DNA of 64,000 bases from an uncultured Oscillospiraceae bacterium (GTDB taxonomy: Bacteria > Bacillota > Clostridia > Oscillospirales > Acutalibacteraceae), in the NCBI GenBank assembly GCA_900548545.1, contig URKX01000007.1, positions 1 through 64,000 on the forward strand. The letters are read 5' to 3'. The notes beneath the pieces were generated by a model, which did not search any database, was not told the origin of the DNA, and was given only the letters and a program-made list of their open reading frames with translations. Below are positions 18,336-27,119 of this stretch, piece by piece; position 1 is the stretch's first letter, and every line of letters begins with the position of its first letter. The translations under genes and the position numbers were made by a program.

Positions 18336-20651
18336 TTACAAAATCGCTTCCACTTGGTGGATCTTTCCATCCCGCAGGTCTGGCAGCAGCGAGCCCTCGA
18401 TGGGGCTGCCATCCAAAAACAGGCGTGCTGGGGCCGCCTCCTTATGTTCTTGGTTGCGGATGGTGATGTGGTAATCTGTTCCCCGGAAGCGGCGGGTGAC
18501 CTGAGCTTCCTCCCATGCGGCGGGGAAACAGGGCTCCACCCGCAGGCCGTCAAAGTCCGCCTTTACCCCCAGGATGCCCTCGTAGAGGCCCATCAGGCAC
18601 CAAGCGGAAGTGCCTGTGGTCCAGGATTGGTAGGATTTCCCGTAGTAGCCCGGATTGGTGGAGTAACAGTTGGTGAACACATAGGGCTCCGCCCCAGAGC
18701 GCATAGAGGGATTCAAGGGACTGTCCGGGGCGATCTTTTTCAGGGTTTCCACCGCCTGGGTAGCCCGGCCCGTCTGGCAGTCCATCAAGATTTTAAATCC
18801 TGTGGCATGGCAGTAGACGCCGCCGTTTTCAAACAGCCCCGGCAGCATCCCGGACATCCGCCCTGCGTGAGGCGTATAGCCGGCATAGGGCGGCAGGTTT
18901 AGAGGGAATCCAAAGTCCTGCTCCATACTGTCCACCGCTTCCAGTACCTGAGAGAGCCGCTCACCTTCCGCTACGCCGGCAAGTACCGCCCAAGTCTGGG
19001 CGTTCAGGTAGATTTTGCTGCCCTCGCTGTCTTTCGATCCGATGTTCTCCTCCCGGCTGAGAGCCCGTATATACCATTTCCCGTCCCAAGCTTCCCGGTT
19101 GATGGCCTCTTTCATCTGGCGGTACATCTCCCGCACCTGCCCGGCGTAGCGTTTGTCCACCCGGTCCATCAGGGGCGCCAGGTCTTGCAGGGCCAGGCAG
19201 AACTGGTGGGACAGCATGACAGATTCTGCCTCAGGGTCGGTGGTGATGTTCAACGCGTCGTTCCAATCGGCGAAGAAGATCTTTGTCAGCCCGTGGGATC
19301 CCCGATCCTCCCACAGCCGGTTCACCCCGGCTTTCACATGGTCCAGCACCGTAGCTTCTCCCCCATCCTGCCAGGGGATGACCTCATCCAGAATGGATAG
19401 ATCGCCTGTTTCCCGCAGGAGCCGGCACACCGCCCAGACGATCCAGAAAGGCTGGTCGGAGTACCGGGTGTCATCGTAAGGGTACCAAGTCAGCACCCCG
19501 TGGCCGTCCTGAAACTGATGGCGCAGGCACTCTAAAATCTCCTCCCGGGCTTTATCCAGCCGGTAGTCCAGCAGGGCTGCGGCGATCTGCAAATTGTCCC
19601 GTACCCCTTTTTTCCCCACAATGCAGAAGTCTACCTGCTTTTTCACCCAGTTGTTCATCAAGTGGTTCAGCCGTTGGTCTGGGGTGCGGACAGACAAAGT
19701 GCGGTACTTTTCCAGATAGGCATCTTGCGTCTCTTGCAGCTCTTCCTCTACTTTTCCAGGGGTTTGATATGCAGCCACGGTTTTCCGGGCTTCCTCCAGG
19801 GATTCTGCCACACCTAAGAGCAGGTGCAGCTCCTTTTCCTCCCCCGGTTGGAGAGTGAGCTTGTGCTGCAATACCCCACCTAAAATAAACAAGCTGGCCT
19901 GGGAGTTGGTACAGTCCCGGCCCTCCATCACCACGGCTGGCCGCTGGAACAGAGCCGACGCGGAGGCGTCCGGCAGGGTGAGGGTGCTGTCTGTGCCGCA
20001 AAAGGCTTGCAAATCCCCGTCATAGGCGAAAGGTGCCTCGCTGGCAGCCAAATACCCTTTGTACCGCTTGTGCGGGGCAAAGGGGTGGGCCGAATCACAG
20101 AACACCCCGCCCAAGGCTTGGTCGTAAGAGGTACTCATACAGCGGTACATCTCGTAATAGCGGGGATAGGAGAACCCCTCCATGTAGAAGGTCACAGCGG
20201 AGAACACGCTGAGATTTCTGGGCTTGGTCCCCTGATTGTGGAAAGAGAGGGTCCACACCTCGTGGAAGCCCCGCCGGGGTACAAAGATGCGCCAGCCGTT
20301 GCAGATCTCTTTGTATACGGAGGTAAGCTGTGAATAGGCGATAGCGTGGGTGCATCTGTACTCCTCCACCGGCGTGTTCACCGGGCCCTGGCCGATATTC
20401 CACACCTCACCCGTGTCGTCGTCCCGGACGAACACATAGCGGGCGTCATCCCGGTTAATCTGGCACATATCGGCCTTTTCGTTCAGGTAATAGCTGCGGC
20501 CGTGGCCCATTTGAGACACCTGCGCGCAGTAGCGGTCTTCGTTCCACAGGTAGTTGTACCAGTGGCGGGGCGGGTTTGCAGTCCGAATCGCGCAGGAATT
20601 TCCATCCTCCGAAAAAAGATAGGGTTTGCAATGAGTTCCATCATGCTTCAT
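18336..20651 (-). CDS. GH94 family disaccharide/oligosaccharide phosphorylase
   Basis: A 771-residue enzyme with the GH94 layout: N-terminal beta-sandwich (to about 300), linker helices, (alpha/alpha)6 barrel with the catalytic aspartate in ADWNDAL (462-465), and a C-terminal beta jelly with the typical PGYYGKSYQSWTTGTSAW run and DGLRVEPCFP. These enzymes split beta-glucosides with phosphate, giving sugar-1-phosphate and saving ATP. Members act on cellobiose, cellodextrin, laminaribiose, chitobiose or sophoro-oligosaccharides, and the sequence does not settle which. AGGAGG precedes the ATG. Confidence 0.87.
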   Translation of the reverse strand: MKHDGTHCKPYLFSEDGNSCAIRTANPPRHWYNYLWNEDRYCAQVSQMGHGRSYYLNEKADMCQINRDDARYVFVRDDDTGEVWNIGQGPVNTPVEEYRCTHAIAYSQLTSVYKEICNGWRIFVPRRGFHEVWTLSFHNQGTKPRNLSVFSAVTFYMEGFSYPRYYEMYRCMSTSYDQALGGVFCDSAHPFAPHKRYKGYLAASEAPFAYDGDLQAFCGTDSTLTLPDASASALFQRPAVVMEGRDCTNSQASLFILGGVLQHKLTLQPGEEKELHLLLGVAESLEEARKTVAAYQTPGKVEEELQETQDAYLEKYRTLSVRTPDQRLNHLMNNWVKKQVDFCIVGKKGVRDNLQIAAALLDYRLDKAREEILECLRHQFQDGHGVLTWYPYDDTRYSDQPFWIVWAVCRLLRETGDLSILDEVIPWQDGGEATVLDHVKAGVNRLWEDRGSHGLTKIFFADWNDALNITTDPEAESVMLSHQFCLALQDLAPLMDRVDKRYAGQVREMYRQMKEAINREAWDGKWYIRALSREENIGSKDSEGSKIYLNAQTWAVLAGVAEGERLSQVLEAVDSMEQDFGFPLNLPPYAGYTPHAGRMSGMLPGLFENGGVYCHATGFKILMDCQTGRATQAVETLKKIAPDSPLNPSMRSGAEPYVFTNCYSTNPGYYGKSYQSWTTGTSAWCLMGLYEGILGVKADFDGLRVEPCFPAAWEEAQVTRRFRGTDYHITIRNQEHKEAAPARLFLDGSPIEGSLLPDLRDGKIHQVEAIL

Positions 20652-20822
20652 GGTGATCTCCTCCTTGTATGAACGATATAGCCAGGTGCTGCGTTGGTTT
20701 TATTCTAACAGGCTATCACTCTCAGTTCCATGCGATGATCCGAGAAAGCATTGTTGAAAAACCGACTTCTTTGGTCTCGCCCCGGCGGGTCGGGAAAACT
20801 CAGCCCGGCCGCTCTACCTTGC

Positions 20823-20858
20823 AAAAAGGGCCCGCCTTCTGCTTAGGCAAGCCCTTTC
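20823..20858 (-). terminator. Terminator after the clan GH-A gene
   Basis: On the minus strand AAAGGGCTTGCC pairs imperfectly with AAGGCGGGCCCTTT and is followed by TTTTTGC. It lies directly behind the stop at 20861, so the GH94 gene probably has its own promoter in the 209-base gap. Confidence 0.6.
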
Positions 20859-20860
20859 CT

Positions 20861-23284
20861 TTAATTCCGTTTCAGAAGATAGGCGGTGGCTGGCAGGCCA
20901 CCCGTGAGATTAAATCGTGTCCCGTCAGCTGCTGCCTCCCCGGAGATCGTCCCCAGCTCGCTGCCGTACACGTCCAAGGCGGTAAGGGCGGCATCCCCCG
21001 CGATTGTCAGAGAGCCTTCCCAGGTATCGGCGTACAGCTTGCCCTGGAAGGCGCAGGCGGTGAAGGGCACGCCGGGAAAAAGCTCCACCGGATTCATAGT
21101 AGTCTCATCCATGCCTGTTTCCCCAACGGCGGTGAGGAGCACCTCTTTCGCCTTCGAAAGGGGCTTGCCGTCCAGGGGAAGGGCGGAGAGGGACAGCCGC
21201 CGGTTTTTCGCCTGGGCGGTGATCCCCTGGCCCAAGGCAATGTCGCCGTTGGGCTGGCCGCTGAAATAGGCGCACTTTTCTGCATGGATGGCAAACTGGG
21301 CGTGGTCCGGGTCAAACACCAGCTCCCCGGTCTGGGAGATGAGCTTCCCATCCACAAAGCCTGTGCCCTCTGGCAGCACACCCCACCGGTGCATGGCCTG
21401 GGTCATGGCCTGGGCGAAAGCCCGATAATCCCCGGCCCCGGAAAGGGCACGGATGTCCTCGAACACCAAATCCTTGCCCAAGGTCACGCCAGGTTGGAGC
21501 TCCTCTCCCCCCTTTACGGCGGCGGGCAGGCGGGACTCATCCCGGAACCTCCGGAAAGCGTCCCGCCAGGGGGACCAAGCATAGGTTACCCCGTGATTAG
21601 CCTGGGACAAGTCGCCGGTGTTGACGAACCCAGCGTTCACCGCCACATCAGCGGGACCTTTATAAGCCTCGCCCCCGTCTAAAAACACGCTGGCAGTGTT
21701 CATCACATAGGGAAGGAAACAGTTGGGCATCATGTGGCCGTTGGGCAGAGTCAGCAAATCCTCCTGGGTGTAGACGATCTCCGCCGTGGCGCTGGCAGGA
21801 GCCACCAGGCCTTTTAGGAACACTTCCGCCATAAAGCCCCATTGGCAGATGAGGGAGGGGTCGTTGTAGGCGTCGAAGATGTTGAGGATCTCGTCGGCGG
21901 GCTGGTCGTCCCACTTCTCTGAGGTGTGGTGGGCGTAGAGGATCAGCCCGTCCCAGTCGTTTAAGCAGGCGTAGGCCGCCATCTGCACAAAGGCGGTGGA
22001 GTGGAAAGGGTAGGCCCCGTACTCGTTCCACTCGCTGAGGACAAAAGGCTTCCCCGCCACCACGGCGGTGGCACCCAGGCTCAACAGGGAGGTGCGGGCC
22101 GCCCCGTAGCCCTGCTGCATAGTCAGGGGGTTCATGGAAACATATTCCTGCAGGCCCCCTACTACATAGGTGTTGCCCCGCACCGGCAGGATGGGGTGGT
22201 TGAAGTAGGAGTTGTTCTCCATCAGGTCACCGTCGGTGTGGCCGTACACGTCCGCCGCCCCACCCAGCAAATTGCTGGTGGCGATGGGCGCTTTGGCCCC
22301 CAGGGCTTTGAGGAAGTCCTTCATCTCCCGGTAGAACCGGCGGTTCAGCTGGATGCCGAATTCCATGGTGTCGGCGTAGCGGGCGGGGCTGTTCTCAGCT
22401 CCCCAGTCCCCGGCGGGCTCGTTCACCGGCTGGACAAAGCCCCCTTCGGCAATGCGAACAGTGCCCGCCGCCGGGTCTTCCTCCTCCCCCAGGGCGCAGG
22501 CGCCCTCATAGGTCCATGCCTCCTTAAGCTTTTCCCTGCTGCCGTATTTCGCCAGCAGGAAGTGCCCAAACTTCTCCAGCAGCTCCTTCCGGTAGGGCGC
22601 CACGCCGGGCAGGTCTTTCACGTCCGCCGTGCCCTTGATGGCCGAGTCCTCATTGTTGATCTGGATGGTCATCACCGCCGGGTCGTCCAACAGCCGGGTG
22701 CCGGTGTAGGGGTTCACATGGCACAGCAGCTTTTCGGCGTATTCCTTTTGCAGTTCGATCAGCCGCCGGTTTACCATAGTGTAGCACTTCAGGCAGGAGC
22801 CGGGCTGGCCGGGGTAGTCCAGGCCGTCGCCCTCCTGGAAGGCCCGGGCCACGATCAGATCGATGTGCAGGTAGATGCCCCGCTCCTTCAGCTTGGCCCA
22901 GAAGTAGTCGAACCGGTCCAGGCCCGCCTGGGTGAAGTTTCTTGTGGAGCCGCTCTCATAGTTCAGCAGAGACGCCTCCCGGCAGGAGGACCAGCTGCCC
23001 GGCTCGTCCCCGATGGGAGCGTCGGCGGCGTGGAGGCGGATGACGTTTACCCCCAGGCTGGCGAAGCGGGCGGCCAGCTTGCCGGCGGTCTCGTGGTCCG
23101 GGGTGTTGGAACGGGTAGGCAGGTTGAACCCGATGAACCGGGCCCGCGTACCGTCCTCAAAATAGAAGTGGCCGTCCTTTACGGTGACGTGGCCGTGCTT
23201 GCCCGCTGGGGCGTCTAGCAGGTGGGAGAAATCCAGTGCCCCCACGTTGGGGGTGGCTTTGTCAACGGCGATGCGCTGTTTCAT
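20861..23284 (-). CDS. Clan GH-A glycoside hydrolase, family uncertain
   Basis: An 807-residue protein with a cellulase-like (beta/alpha)8 barrel: GVNVIRLHAAD near 78-88, acid/base in IQINNE (Glu212) and the likely nucleophile Glu418 in VLSEWNEYG. The C-terminal ~250 residues look like beta-sandwich domains. Similar proteins are often annotated only as GH5-like or unclassified. It lacks a signal peptide. It follows the GPH symporter by 13 bases, so importer and hydrolase are co-transcribed. GAAAGGAG supports the start. Confidence 0.75.
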   Translation of the reverse strand: MKQRIAVDKATPNVGALDFSHLLDAPAGKHGHVTVKDGHFYFEDGTRARFIGFNLPTRSNTPDHETAGKLAARFASLGVNVIRLHAADAPIGDEPGSWSSCREASLLNYESGSTRNFTQAGLDRFDYFWAKLKERGIYLHIDLIVARAFQEGDGLDYPGQPGSCLKCYTMVNRRLIELQKEYAEKLLCHVNPYTGTRLLDDPAVMTIQINNEDSAIKGTADVKDLPGVAPYRKELLEKFGHFLLAKYGSREKLKEAWTYEGACALGEEEDPAAGTVRIAEGGFVQPVNEPAGDWGAENSPARYADTMEFGIQLNRRFYREMKDFLKALGAKAPIATSNLLGGAADVYGHTDGDLMENNSYFNHPILPVRGNTYVVGGLQEYVSMNPLTMQQGYGAARTSLLSLGATAVVAGKPFVLSEWNEYGAYPFHSTAFVQMAAYACLNDWDGLILYAHHTSEKWDDQPADEILNIFDAYNDPSLICQWGFMAEVFLKGLVAPASATAEIVYTQEDLLTLPNGHMMPNCFLPYVMNTASVFLDGGEAYKGPADVAVNAGFVNTGDLSQANHGVTYAWSPWRDAFRRFRDESRLPAAVKGGEELQPGVTLGKDLVFEDIRALSGAGDYRAFAQAMTQAMHRWGVLPEGTGFVDGKLISQTGELVFDPDHAQFAIHAEKCAYFSGQPNGDIALGQGITAQAKNRRLSLSALPLDGKPLSKAKEVLLTAVGETGMDETTMNPVELFPGVPFTACAFQGKLYADTWEGSLTIAGDAALTALDVYGSELGTISGEAAADGTRFNLTGGLPATAYLLKRN

Positions 23285-23297
23285 GTGTGATCTCCTT

Positions 23298-25010
23298 TCA
23301 ACGGTGTTTCCGGGCGGCCTTGGCCGCAGCTTTGGCTTCTTTTTTTACCTGTCTATCCAAATACTTCTGGTTTTCCGTGTCAAAGTCCAGGCCCTTTCGC
23401 TGGCAGAGGGCTTTCAGGTCGGCGATGCGGTCGGCCTCATGCTGAGCGGCCAATGCCTCCCGCTCCCGGCGTTCCAATTCCTCCGGCTCGATCCACTCCC
23501 CTCCCTGGGCCAAGACAGCCCGTTTCTTCCGGTCCAAAAGCTCCTGGTTGATCTGGGGCATCTTCTTCTCCACATCCACAAAGGGCAGCAAAATCAGATA
23601 AGCCGTGGCGCAGATGAGGTCGAACAGATAAAAAGCCAGCACCATGAACTGTTTCACATCGGTGCCGGGCACCACACCCTGGGCATCCACAAAGCCCATC
23701 TTCAAAATGGTGGACTCGTATCCCCCGGCGAAGGGGGCGTAGATCACCGTCTGTACCGCCCCGATGATGGCCACCCCCAACAGCCCTTCCAGCCGTAGGT
23801 GGGAGCGGAACTCCACACTGTCAAAGGCAAAGCACAACAGGGTAGCGAACACGTAGTTGTTGGGGATCAGACCTCCCTGGCGCAGGAATCCGGCGGCAAT
23901 TGCGATAGGCAGGTTGGAAGGGAACAGAAGCCCCAAAATGCTCCCTGCCAGGATACAGGCGTACCCGATGTAGGTGAAATTGCGGATGCCGATCTTCCGG
24001 GCGACGGGATAGGCAAAGATGGCCCCCAGCCCCAGGGGGATGCCGGTGGCGATCTGGTAGGCGGTGAACATCATGGGATCATCCGCGCCGCCCAGCAGGA
24101 ACTTCACATAGAAGTACTGGACATTGCCGCCCTTGAAGTTGTCCACGATGCCGGTAAAGGTGGCCAGCACCGTTAAAATAACGTAATACTTGTTGGTGAG
24201 CAGGGCCCGTATCTGATCCATCAGGGGGACGCTGTTCTCCCTGCTCAGGCCCACCTCCACCGCCATGTCCTCGGTGATGCGCTCCCGGGTGTAGAAATAC
24301 TCCAACAGCAGCAGGGGGATGGCGGCGATGCTCAAGCACAGCATGAGGACGGGGTAGCCGTTGATGTCCTTTTCCAGCCACATGGGCAGCAGCACCATGT
24401 TGATGACCATGCCGATGACCACGCCGGAGAGCAGCGTCCAGGACATCTGCCGGATAAACTGCACCTGGGTCTTTTCCCTGGGGTCGCGTGTGGTCAGGGA
24501 GCAGATGTTATTGCGGAACAAGTGGAAAAAGGTGGAACCCACGGTGTTATAGCAGACGATCAAAAAGAAGAAGTAATACCAATAGGCCCCGCCCAGGCCA
24601 TTGCCGGGGAACAGGAAGATCAGGCACCCGACGGCGATGGTGATAAATCCGAAGATCAAGTGCCAGGGCCGGAAGCGCCCCTGCCGGGACTGGGTGTGTT
24701 GGATGAGCCATCCCATAAGAAGACCCCAGCCCACCGCCAAGATCTTGGTAAAGGTCATCACCACCTCGTACCGATGGCCCATCACCCGCACCATATCCAG
24801 GTTTTCCACTCCATAGATGGCGCCGGTCTGCTGGGTGAAGAATTTTTCCACCAGGGCGGCGATGGTGTTCACCACGAAGATGAGCCCCAGAGGTCCCACT
24901 AGATGCCCCAGGATTTCTTCCTTTTTTGACAGGGTCCGGGACTTTACCCGTGAGTCCATAAAGGGCTTTTCAAACAGGCCGTGGCTGAGCAACTTGATTG
25001 TTTTTGTCAT
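23298..25010 (-). CDS. GPH-family sugar:cation symporter
   Basis: A 570-residue secondary transporter of the glycoside-pentoside-hexuronide family within the MFS fold. Twelve membrane segments are visible; TMRDPREK-type cytoplasmic loop (TTRDPREKTQ) and the HxxR-like loop regions fit this family. A long charged C-terminal tail (about 480-570, rich in Lys, Arg, Glu) is likely helical and cytoplasmic. An earlier in-frame ATG exists, but 25010 is preferred because AAGGAGG precedes it. It is the first gene of the minus-strand unit divergent from the AraC regulator. Confidence 0.87.
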   Translation of the reverse strand: MTKTIKLLSHGLFEKPFMDSRVKSRTLSKKEEILGHLVGPLGLIFVVNTIAALVEKFFTQQTGAIYGVENLDMVRVMGHRYEVVMTFTKILAVGWGLLMGWLIQHTQSRQGRFRPWHLIFGFITIAVGCLIFLFPGNGLGGAYWYYFFFLIVCYNTVGSTFFHLFRNNICSLTTRDPREKTQVQFIRQMSWTLLSGVVIGMVINMVLLPMWLEKDINGYPVLMLCLSIAAIPLLLLEYFYTRERITEDMAVEVGLSRENSVPLMDQIRALLTNKYYVILTVLATFTGIVDNFKGGNVQYFYVKFLLGGADDPMMFTAYQIATGIPLGLGAIFAYPVARKIGIRNFTYIGYACILAGSILGLLFPSNLPIAIAAGFLRQGGLIPNNYVFATLLCFAFDSVEFRSHLRLEGLLGVAIIGAVQTVIYAPFAGGYESTILKMGFVDAQGVVPGTDVKQFMVLAFYLFDLICATAYLILLPFVDVEKKMPQINQELLDRKKRAVLAQGGEWIEPEELERREREALAAQHEADRIADLKALCQRKGLDFDTENQKYLDRQVKKEAKAAAKAARKHR

Positions 25011-25121
25011 GTCGTCCTTCCTCCTTCTCAGCCGTATTTTCTCCATTATAAGAGGCAAAGCTTGAAATGTATTTCAATGGAAGCTATAATTTTATAAATT
25101 CGGATAAGGGAGGCACAAAAT

Positions 25122-26306
25122 TTGGAAGTGGATCTGTTTTGCCAGCTGTTCTATGCCAGCCATTATATTCCCATGGCCTTGCTCCAAAAGGGAGCAATCC
25201 AAAAAACTTATTCCGGCTTGGAACGACCTTTGCCCCTCTATGGGAAAGTTCTAGAGCAAGCAAGGGGATTCTCCGGGGCGTGCAAAGTTATCTCCGCGGA
25301 GGAGCTGGGCCTTTACGGATTGGTGGAGGCCGGGGAGCAAGCGCTGCTGTTGGGGCCGATATACAGCCAGCCGGTGACGGAGAAAATGGTCTCCGCCTTT
25401 GCCCGGAAAAACGGTATCGGCAACCGGGATTGGTCGGTCCTCTACTGGCTGCTTGCCGGGGTACCCCGGTATACCTATAACCAATTTTCCAACCTGCTGC
25501 GGTACCTGGATTTCACCTTGAACGGGCGTGTTCCCCCAGAGAGCGCCGGGATCCCACAAGAGATTGCCGCGGCCTCCCAGCCAGAGCCGGTAAAAGCCCG
25601 GCGGGCCATGCGCAGCCCTGAGGAGGAGTGCCGCCACGAGACTTTCCGGGTGGAAAATATGATTTTGGCCACGGTGCGGGACGGGGACGTACAGGCCCTG
25701 GAACAGCTGCTGGAAACTTTGGGCAAGGTGGCCAACCTCCGGGAGGGCCAGGTGGCCCAAGCACCCCTGCGCCAAGCGAAGAACATCTTCCTGGGGCTGG
25801 TCTGTATGGTAGGGAAAACCGCCGCCATCCCCGGCGGCATGGACGACGAGGGTGCCTATTCCCTTATCGACCTGTACTCCCAGGAGTGCGAGCAGGCCAC
25901 TACGGTGGAAGCCGTCCGTCTGCTGCAGTACAATATGCTGCTGGATTTTACCCAGCGGGTGGCACGGGAAAAGCTGCCTCCCCACCTGTCCCCAGAGATT
26001 GCCAGGTGCGTGCAGTTTTTACGAAGCCGCCTGTCCAGCGACGTGGGCATCGACGAAGCTGCCGGCCTGGTGGGTAAAAGCAGAGCCTGGCTCACCAGGA
26101 AATTTAAGGAAGAGATGGGGCTGAGTTTGGGGGAGTATCAATCTTACCTGCGTCTACAGGAATCCAAGCGCCTGTTGCGGTACACGGACATGACCCTCAG
26201 CGAGGTTGCTGGAGCACTGGGATTTTCCAGCCAAGCATATTTCCAATCTTTCTTCAAAAAGAGTGCTGGTGTTACCCCGGCAAAATTTCGGCAAGGAGAC
26301 AACTAA
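25122..26306 (+). CDS. AraC family transcriptional regulator
   Basis: A 394-residue regulator starting with TTG, selected because GGGAGG lies nine bases upstream. The N-terminal part is a sensor region of the type found in Clostridia AraC proteins. The C-terminal 100 residues carry the double helix-turn-helix, with VGKSRAWLTRKFKEEMG and VAGALGFSSQAYFQSFFKK. It is transcribed away from the GPH symporter across a 111-base gap, so it probably controls that operon and itself. No membrane segment is present, so the signal is cytoplasmic. Confidence 0.9.
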   Translation: MEVDLFCQLFYASHYIPMALLQKGAIQKTYSGLERPLPLYGKVLEQARGFSGACKVISAEELGLYGLVEAGEQALLLGPIYSQPVTEKMVSAFARKNGIGNRDWSVLYWLLAGVPRYTYNQFSNLLRYLDFTLNGRVPPESAGIPQEIAAASQPEPVKARRAMRSPEEECRHETFRVENMILATVRDGDVQALEQLLETLGKVANLREGQVAQAPLRQAKNIFLGLVCMVGKTAAIPGGMDDEGAYSLIDLYSQECEQATTVEAVRLLQYNMLLDFTQRVAREKLPPHLSPEIARCVQFLRSRLSSDVGIDEAAGLVGKSRAWLTRKFKEEMGLSLGEYQSYLRLQESKRLLRYTDMTLSEVAGALGFSSQAYFQSFFKKSAGVTPAKFRQGDN

Positions 26307-26747
26307 TGTTGCGAACATAAGCTACCATGGTCTTCCACACTTGTTTTGAAAGAATGGCCTTCCCTTTTTGAAATCCATGTCACTTTGAAGAACTAAAAAT
26401 ACAACACTAAAATCTTATGTTTTTTGTTTTTCGCCATCCATCGAGGCATAAAAACCACAAACGGGTCATTCCTTTGTGGGTCAGCTGTGCCGGTGTTTTG
26501 TGTCTCCCGCAGCGCAGGCAAAAAGTTGGGTGCAAGGCGGAATGTCGTGAGGTCTTAGCTGCCGCCTCGGGTGCTGGTCCCCGGCAGGGACGGCCCCACC
26601 CCGGCGGAAGTGGTGTCCATCCAGAAGCACCGCCGCGACACCGCCCCCTACTCCGTGGGCCACGCGAAATTTGCGGTGGGGAAGGCGAGTGGTTTTTCAT
26701 CAAGTTGAAATGGGTGAGAACAGTGTCCGAGTGCCCTCGGAGATGAC
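26307..26747. other. Gene-free stretch left of the island repeat
   Basis: No convincing gene. The 26500-26700 part has local coding-like GC skew (for example VSIQKHRRDTAPYSVGHAKF in one frame) but no start, ribosome site or recognised family, so it may be decayed coding sequence. Confidence 0.4.
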
Positions 26748-26842
26748 CACTATTTGACTACTACACAAATTCTCCCTAAGCCCCAGGTTTTTATCTATTT
26801 TCCTGTATATATTGCTTTTTTCAATGTTATTATAGACATAAG

Positions 26843-26877
26843 AAAACCTCCAAAGGAGTTAATCCTTTGGAGGTTTT
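26843..26877 (-). terminator. tRNA-associated terminator, copy 1
   Basis: AAAACCTCCAAAGG and CCTTTGGAGGTTTT form a perfect 14-bp stem. It lies immediately after the CCA end of the tRNA fragment on the minus strand. The same hairpin occurs at 47589 and 62887. Confidence 0.75.
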
Positions 26878-26921
26878 GGTGCGCCCGACTGGATTCGAAC
26901 CAGCGGCCTACAGAGTCGGAG
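26877..26921 (-). other. tRNA-Arg(CCG)-like 3' half, probable attachment site
   Basis: Read on the minus strand, 45 bases run from an anticodon loop CTCCGAC (anticodon CCG) through the T arm GCTGGTTCGAATCCAGT to CGGGCGCACCA. The 5' half is absent: upstream bases do not pair with the anticodon stem. Integrases often target the 3' end of tRNA genes, so this fits an att site rather than a functional tRNA. Confidence 0.7.
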
Positions 26922-27119
26922 TTATCAGGCCGTCAAGGAGGAAACCCAGGTTCCATGCGGGTTTTAGGTACATCGCATAAAATTAGCAACCATTTGCAAA
27001 AACCGTGAAAGCCCTTGGCACGCCTGGGCTCCCACGGCTTTTCTAGTTTTGAGAAATAGTAGTCAAACAGCAGTCAGAGGGCGGGCAGAAAGAGAGGAGG
27101 GGCACAACAGTGAACGGTT

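Larger units (their letters stand above)
26748..27067. repeat. 320-bp island-boundary repeat, copy 1
   Basis: Nearly the same unit recurs at 47494-47814 in the same orientation. Each unit opens with CACTATTTGACTACTAC and closes with TAGTAGTCAAA, so short inverted repeats bound it, like integrase arm-type sites. Inside are a terminator hairpin, the 3' half of a tRNA-Arg-like gene, and a conserved stretch with GGTACATCGCA and CCCTTGGCACGCCT. A spurious reading frame through the tRNA part is not a gene. Confidence 0.8.

Noticed and set aside
22001..23218. 405-codon plus-strand frame
   Set aside because: Antisense to the clan GH-A hydrolase; composition is low-complexity Gly/Val/Leu and no domain is recognisable.
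26870..26960. Functional tRNA gene
   Set aside because: Only the 3' half is present; bases upstream do not form the anticodon, D or acceptor stems.
26754..27008. 85-codon frame with RLDSNQRPTESE
   Set aside because: It is translation of the tRNA fragment and terminator; the same spurious peptide recurs in the second repeat at 47500-47799.
26748..27067. Insertion sequence or MITE
   Set aside because: Despite the terminal inverted boxes there is no target duplication seen, and the tRNA 3' end inside fits an integrase attachment site better.
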